From Bacteroidaceae bacterium (GTDB lineage Bacteria; Bacteroidota; Bacteroidia; Bacteroidales; Bacteroidaceae): a stretch of DNA of 8,961 nucleotides. Positions 6,837 through 8,961 of this stretch are shown piece after piece. The DNA is taken from positions 1-8,961 of the forward strand of contig CAAGDO010000066.1 of NCBI GenBank assembly GCA_900768625.1. The letters run 5' to 3'. The notes under the pieces were generated by a model. That model saw only the letters and a program-made list of their open reading frames with translations, did no database searches and was not told the origin of the DNA. Position numbers and translations under genes: made by a program. Position 1 is the first letter of the stretch; each line of letters opens with the position of its first letter.

Positions 6837-6892
6837 GATTGGGATGGGGCCCTTATCCACGAACTGGTCGCCTTCAGAGCCCCATCCCAATC
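6837..6892. other. Strong hairpin just after fucA
   Basis: GATTGGGATGGGGC (6837-6850) and GCCCCATCCCAATC (6879-6892) form a perfect 14-base, GC-rich stem with a 28-base loop, starting 14 bases past the fucA stop. A second small hairpin, CCGTTTC/GAAACGG, follows on the minus strand at about 6822-6836. Neither arm is followed by a T-run on either strand, so it is not a classical intrinsic terminator. It could stabilise the fucO-fucA 3' end, mark a processing site, or act as a partial terminator that lowers kinase and permease expression. Confidence 0.55.
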
Positions 6893-6906
6893 TTCAACCT
6901 ACGGCA

Positions 6907-7542
6907 TCAGGACTTCTTTCCCAACACGTAAGTTTCCAAGTCATCGATTTCCTCAGGCGTCAGCACGTTGTAGTCGCCACCGCTGAGCACGATGATACGG
7001 CAGGCCATCTCGAAGAACATGGCGCGTTCGAACACCTCGTCGAATGTCTTGCCGCACACGACCTGACCGTGCTTGAGCAGCAAGGCTGAATTGTGGTCCT
7101 TCAGTGCATCGATCACGGCAGCCGCCAGTTCGGGTGAACCCGGACGATAGTAGGGAATCACGGGGATTTCGCTACCCACATGGCAAGGCACTTCAGCCGT
7201 CACGTTGAAGTTCGTGGGCGTCTGCTTCATGCAGGCCACAGCCGTGGCATAAGTGGACTGGAAGTGGAGCACCACGTCGCAGTCGGGACGCTCACGAAGC
7301 ACGCCCAAATGGAAACCACTCTCCATGGAGGGTTTTACGCCGTTGAGCACTTCGCCCGTAGCCACAAGGCATTTCGACACCTTCTCCTTCTGGAGTGAAG
7401 GCACCCAGGAACCCGTTCCCGAAACGAGTGCCTCGTCGCCAATGCGCCAAGAGAGGTTTCCGCTGCTGCAAATCGTGAGAGCTGCGTCGCCCACGCGGTG
7501 GGCCTGCTGCAAAAATTGCTGGATATGTTCGTCAGTGATCAT
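6907..7542 (-). CDS. fucA: L-fuculose-1-phosphate aldolase (class II aldolase family)
   Basis: A cytoplasmic zinc aldolase that splits L-fuculose-1-phosphate into dihydroxyacetone phosphate and L-lactaldehyde. It is 211 residues from the ATG at 7542 (E. coli FucA has 215) and belongs to the aldolase II/adducin family. SSGNLSWR and SGTGSW are the phosphate-binding loops. Glu74 (in SMESGFH) matches the catalytic Glu73 of E. coli, His93 the first zinc ligand His92, and His158 (in KHGQVVCG) the ligand His155. The second His of the usual H-x-H pair is Gln95 here (HFQ). Tyr205 near the C-terminus may match Tyr209. A TTG at 7548 is in frame but overlaps the fucO stop; the ATG two bases after that stop is a better start. 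The tight spacing shows translational coupling with fucO. Another sugar-phosphate aldolase of the family is possible, but the neighbours support fuculose-1-phosphate. Confidence 0.86.
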   Translation of the reverse strand: MITDEHIQQFLQQAHRVGDAALTICSSGNLSWRIGDEALVSGTGSWVPSLQKEKVSKCLVATGEVLNGVKPSMESGFHLGVLRERPDCDVVLHFQSTYATAVACMKQTPTNFNVTAEVPCHVGSEIPVIPYYRPGSPELAAAVIDALKDHNSALLLKHGQVVCGKTFDEVFERAMFFEMACRIIVLSGGDYNVLTPEEIDDLETYVLGKKS

Positions 7543-7544
7543 TT

Positions 7545-8699
7545 TCAATATGCTTTTTTGTAGAGTTCAAGTAAATCATTCTCGCTCACCTCACGCGGAT
7601 TGCCCGGGGTGCAGACGTCGGCGGCTGCCGCCTTGGCCAGACGGGGGAGATCCTCCTCCTTGATGCCCAATTCGGAAAGATGCTGCGGGATACCCACGCG
7701 GATGGAAAGCTGGCGCACTGCCTCCACAGCCGCCTTGGCAGCCTCTTCGGGGCTCATCAAGTCGTCGTAGGCATTCATTGCCTTGGCAATCAGCACATAC
7801 TTGTCGAGCGCAGCGGGTGCATTGAATTCCATCACAACGGGGAGGAGCAACGCGTTGGCCACACCGTGGGGTATGTCGAAAATGGCGCCAAGAGGATGGG
7901 CCATGCCGTGAACTGCACCGAGACCTACGTTGGAGAAGGCCATACCAGCCACATACTGGGCCACGGCCATGCCGTTGCGGGCTTCTGCGTTCGAAGGCTC
8001 GTTGACAGCCGTTTCCAAATGGCGGGCAATCATCTCGATGGCCTTCAGTTCGAACATGTCGCTCATTTCCCAGGCGCCCTTCGTGATGAGGCCTTCGATG
8101 GCATGGGTCAGCGCATCGAGACCTGTGGCAGCAGTGAGGCTGCGCGGCAGGGTGTACATCAATTCGGCATCAACCATGGCGATGGCAGGGATGTCATTCG
8201 GGTCGACACACACCATCTTCTTCTGGTTCTCCTCGTCGGTGATCACATAGTTGATGGTCACCTCAGCAGCCGTACCAGCCGTTGTGGGGAGTGCGATGAC
8301 GGGCACAGACTTGCGGCGCGTAGGAGCTACGCCTTCGAGCGAAACAACGTCAGCAAATTCGGGATTATTCGTGATGATACCCACTGCCTTGGCCGTGTCG
8401 ATGCTGGAACCGCCGCCGATGGCCAGAATGAAGTCTGCACCAGAAGCAGCATAAGCTTCAACGCCGTGGCGTACGTTGGTCACAGTGGGGTTCTGCTTGA
8501 TGTCGCTGAACACCTCGTAGGGGATGGAAGCAGCTTCAAGCACGTCGAGCACCTTCTGGGCCACGCCGAACTTGATCAGGTCTTTGTCTGTGCAGACAAA
8601 TGCTTTGTGCAGACCGAGGCGCTGCACCTCTTTGGGCAATTCGGCACGGCAACCGGGACCGAAATAAGACACTTCGTTAAGTATGAATCGATGAGTCAT
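7545..8699 (-). CDS. fucO: Lactaldehyde reductase / 1,2-propanediol oxidoreductase
   Basis: A cytoplasmic, iron-dependent group III alcohol dehydrogenase that reduces L-lactaldehyde to L-1,2-propanediol with NADH, recycling NAD+ during anaerobic fucose use. It has 384 residues (E. coli FucO has 382) and resembles that enzyme closely throughout: the N-terminal RFILNEVSYFG; IGGGSSIDTAKAVGI at 94-108 for dinucleotide binding; the long block IPTTAGTAAEVTINYVITDEE with Leu for Ile; and NVGLGAVHGMAHPLGA. The four metal ligands are present as Asp195, His199, His264 and His278, matching E. coli Asp196, His200, His263 and His277. It is the first fuc gene in the window, ending two bases before fucA. 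Its leader carries a family B palindrome and a family A element. No operator could be assigned. Confidence 0.93.
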   Translation of the reverse strand: MTHRFILNEVSYFGPGCRAELPKEVQRLGLHKAFVCTDKDLIKFGVAQKVLDVLEAASIPYEVFSDIKQNPTVTNVRHGVEAYAASGADFILAIGGGSSIDTAKAVGIITNNPEFADVVSLEGVAPTRRKSVPVIALPTTAGTAAEVTINYVITDEENQKKMVCVDPNDIPAIAMVDAELMYTLPRSLTAATGLDALTHAIEGLITKGAWEMSDMFELKAIEMIARHLETAVNEPSNAEARNGMAVAQYVAGMAFSNVGLGAVHGMAHPLGAIFDIPHGVANALLLPVVMEFNAPAALDKYVLIAKAMNAYDDLMSPEEAAKAAVEAVRQLSIRVGIPQHLSELGIKEEDLPRLAKAAAADVCTPGNPREVSENDLLELYKKAY

Positions 8700-8717
8700 G
8701 GTGGTGTAGGCTATTTT

Positions 8718-8780
8718 GAAGTCGTCTGAGAGTTTTCTGACGAAGATGCATCAGGATTCCATAAAAGTTCAGACGATTTC
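8718..8780. repeat. Family B palindromic element, short form in the fucO leader
   Basis: A 63-base copy bounded by GAAGTCGTCT (8718-8727) and AGACGATTTC (8771-8780), with one mismatch between the ends. The left part, TTTTCTGACGAAG, and the right part, CATAAAAGTTCAGACGA, match the 6594-6786 copy. The arms and core between them are replaced by about 14 bases. It lies 19 bases upstream of the fucO start codon, so it would be a hairpin in the fucO leader. It could also sit where an operator would be expected. Confidence 0.8.
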
Positions 8781-8804
8781 CTCTTTTGATATTAAGTAGG
8801 TGTT

Positions 8805-8812
8805 CAAAATTA
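8805..8812 (-). promoter_or_regulatory. Possible outward -7 box in the family A element, facing fucO
   Basis: The minus strand reads TAATTTTG, an exact TAnnTTTG match and the only one between this repeat and fucO. Transcription would start near 8798 and give a leader of about 100 bases holding the family B hairpin. No TTTG is seen at the -33 position, and AT-rich DNA produces such matches by chance. The true operon promoter may lie beyond the window. Confidence 0.3.
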
Positions 8813-8885
8813 TTTTATACTTTCAGCAGGTGCTATTTTCACATTGAAAGCGCGTTCTCGGGCGCATCTATTTCCTTCGTTCTCA

Positions 8886-8910
8886 GTCACATAGCCCGCT
8901 ATGTTCCTTC
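8886..8910. repeat. Shared core hairpin module (second family A copy)
   Basis: Identical to 25-49, as part of the exact 100-base identity between the two window ends. Hairpin ACATAG/CTATGT around CCCG, followed by TCCTTC. Confidence 0.75.
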
Positions 8911-8961
8911 GCCCGAAGAAAATAGCTGCATCCCGATAACGCACTTTCAATGTAAAAATAA

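Larger units (their letters stand above)
8794..8961. repeat. Family A palindromic element, long form (cut by window end)
   Basis: It starts with AAGTAGGTGTTC at 8794 and runs to the window end, missing only the last 16 bases seen at 101-116. The complete element is inferred to be 184 bases (68 bases here plus 1-116). The left arm contains an insert of about 24 bases after the terminal region, absent from the right arm, the same asymmetry as in family B. The core module is at 8886-8910. On the minus strand the left end contains TAATTTTG (8805-8812), an exact TAnnTTTG box pointing toward fucO but without a clear -33 element. Confidence 0.85.

Noticed and set aside
7543..7548. TTG start for fucA at 7548
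   Set aside because: It overlaps the fucO stop and adds only two residues. The ATG at 7542 is a better start codon and fits the coupled spacing.
7680..8729. Long open frame on the plus strand opposite fucO (349 codons)
   Set aside because: It is an antisense shadow of a gene whose product matches FucO end to end.
5118..8780. GAAGTCGTCT palindromes as simple FucR operators
   Set aside because: The sequence similarity extends well beyond the palindromic ends into arms of varying length, and two copies lie inside the operon. A repeat element is the better reading, although a regulator could still use these sites.
1..8961. CRISPR array, tRNA or rRNA genes
   Set aside because: The repeats are few, widely spaced, palindromic and of differing length, unlike CRISPR repeats. 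No tRNA-like cloverleaf or rRNA segment was recognised.

Overview
The window looks like chromosomal DNA from a Bacteroidales bacterium, probably Prevotella- or Bacteroides-like. The grounds are a TonB-dependent receptor with an N-terminal CarboxypepD_reg-like domain, a TACCTTTG promoter box of the Bacteroidetes TAnnTTTG type, no strong Shine-Dalgarno sequences, GC-richer genes separated by AT-rich gaps, and a fucose pathway built the Bacteroidetes way. Genus is not resolved. Every convincing gene is on the minus strand.

Read in the direction of transcription (high to low coordinates), the first block is a fucose catabolic cluster: fucO (lactaldehyde reductase, 8699-7545), fucA (fuculose-1-phosphate aldolase, 7542-6907), a RhaB-type FGGY kinase serving as fuculokinase (6551-5160) and fucP (fucose:H+ symporter, 5090-3759). 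It ends at a hairpin terminator (3647-3735). FucP imports L-fucose, the kinase phosphorylates L-fuculose, FucA cleaves fuculose-1-phosphate to DHAP and L-lactaldehyde, and FucO reduces lactaldehyde to 1,2-propanediol. The isomerase (FucI) and a regulator are not in the window. The second block has its own promoter (3459-3466) and holds a small His/Cys-rich membrane protein (3381-3010), then, after an inserted repeat and a 338-base gap, a TonB-dependent outer-membrane receptor (2575-170). Together these suggest uptake of a metal or metal complex.

The most unusual content is in the gaps. Two families of palindromic, MITE-like repeats fill them. Family A (terminal repeat AAGTAGGTGTTC) lies at 1-116, 2914-3028 and 8794-8961. 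Family B (terminal repeat GAAGTCGTCT) lies at 5118-5153, 6594-6786 and 8718-8780. Their ends are unrelated, but the long members of both families carry the same 25-base central hairpin module, with compensatory changes in the stem, and both have the same asymmetric arms. Short members of both families have lost the core. Family B copies occupy both repeat-sized gaps inside the fucose operon and its leader; family A copies bracket the TonB receptor gene, and one supplies the stop codon of the small membrane protein.

Bases 1-100 and 8862-8961 are identical. Joining the window ends would recreate exactly one complete 184-base family A element. The window may therefore be an assembly-graph loop closed on a dispersed repeat, and should not be taken as a circular replicon without checking.
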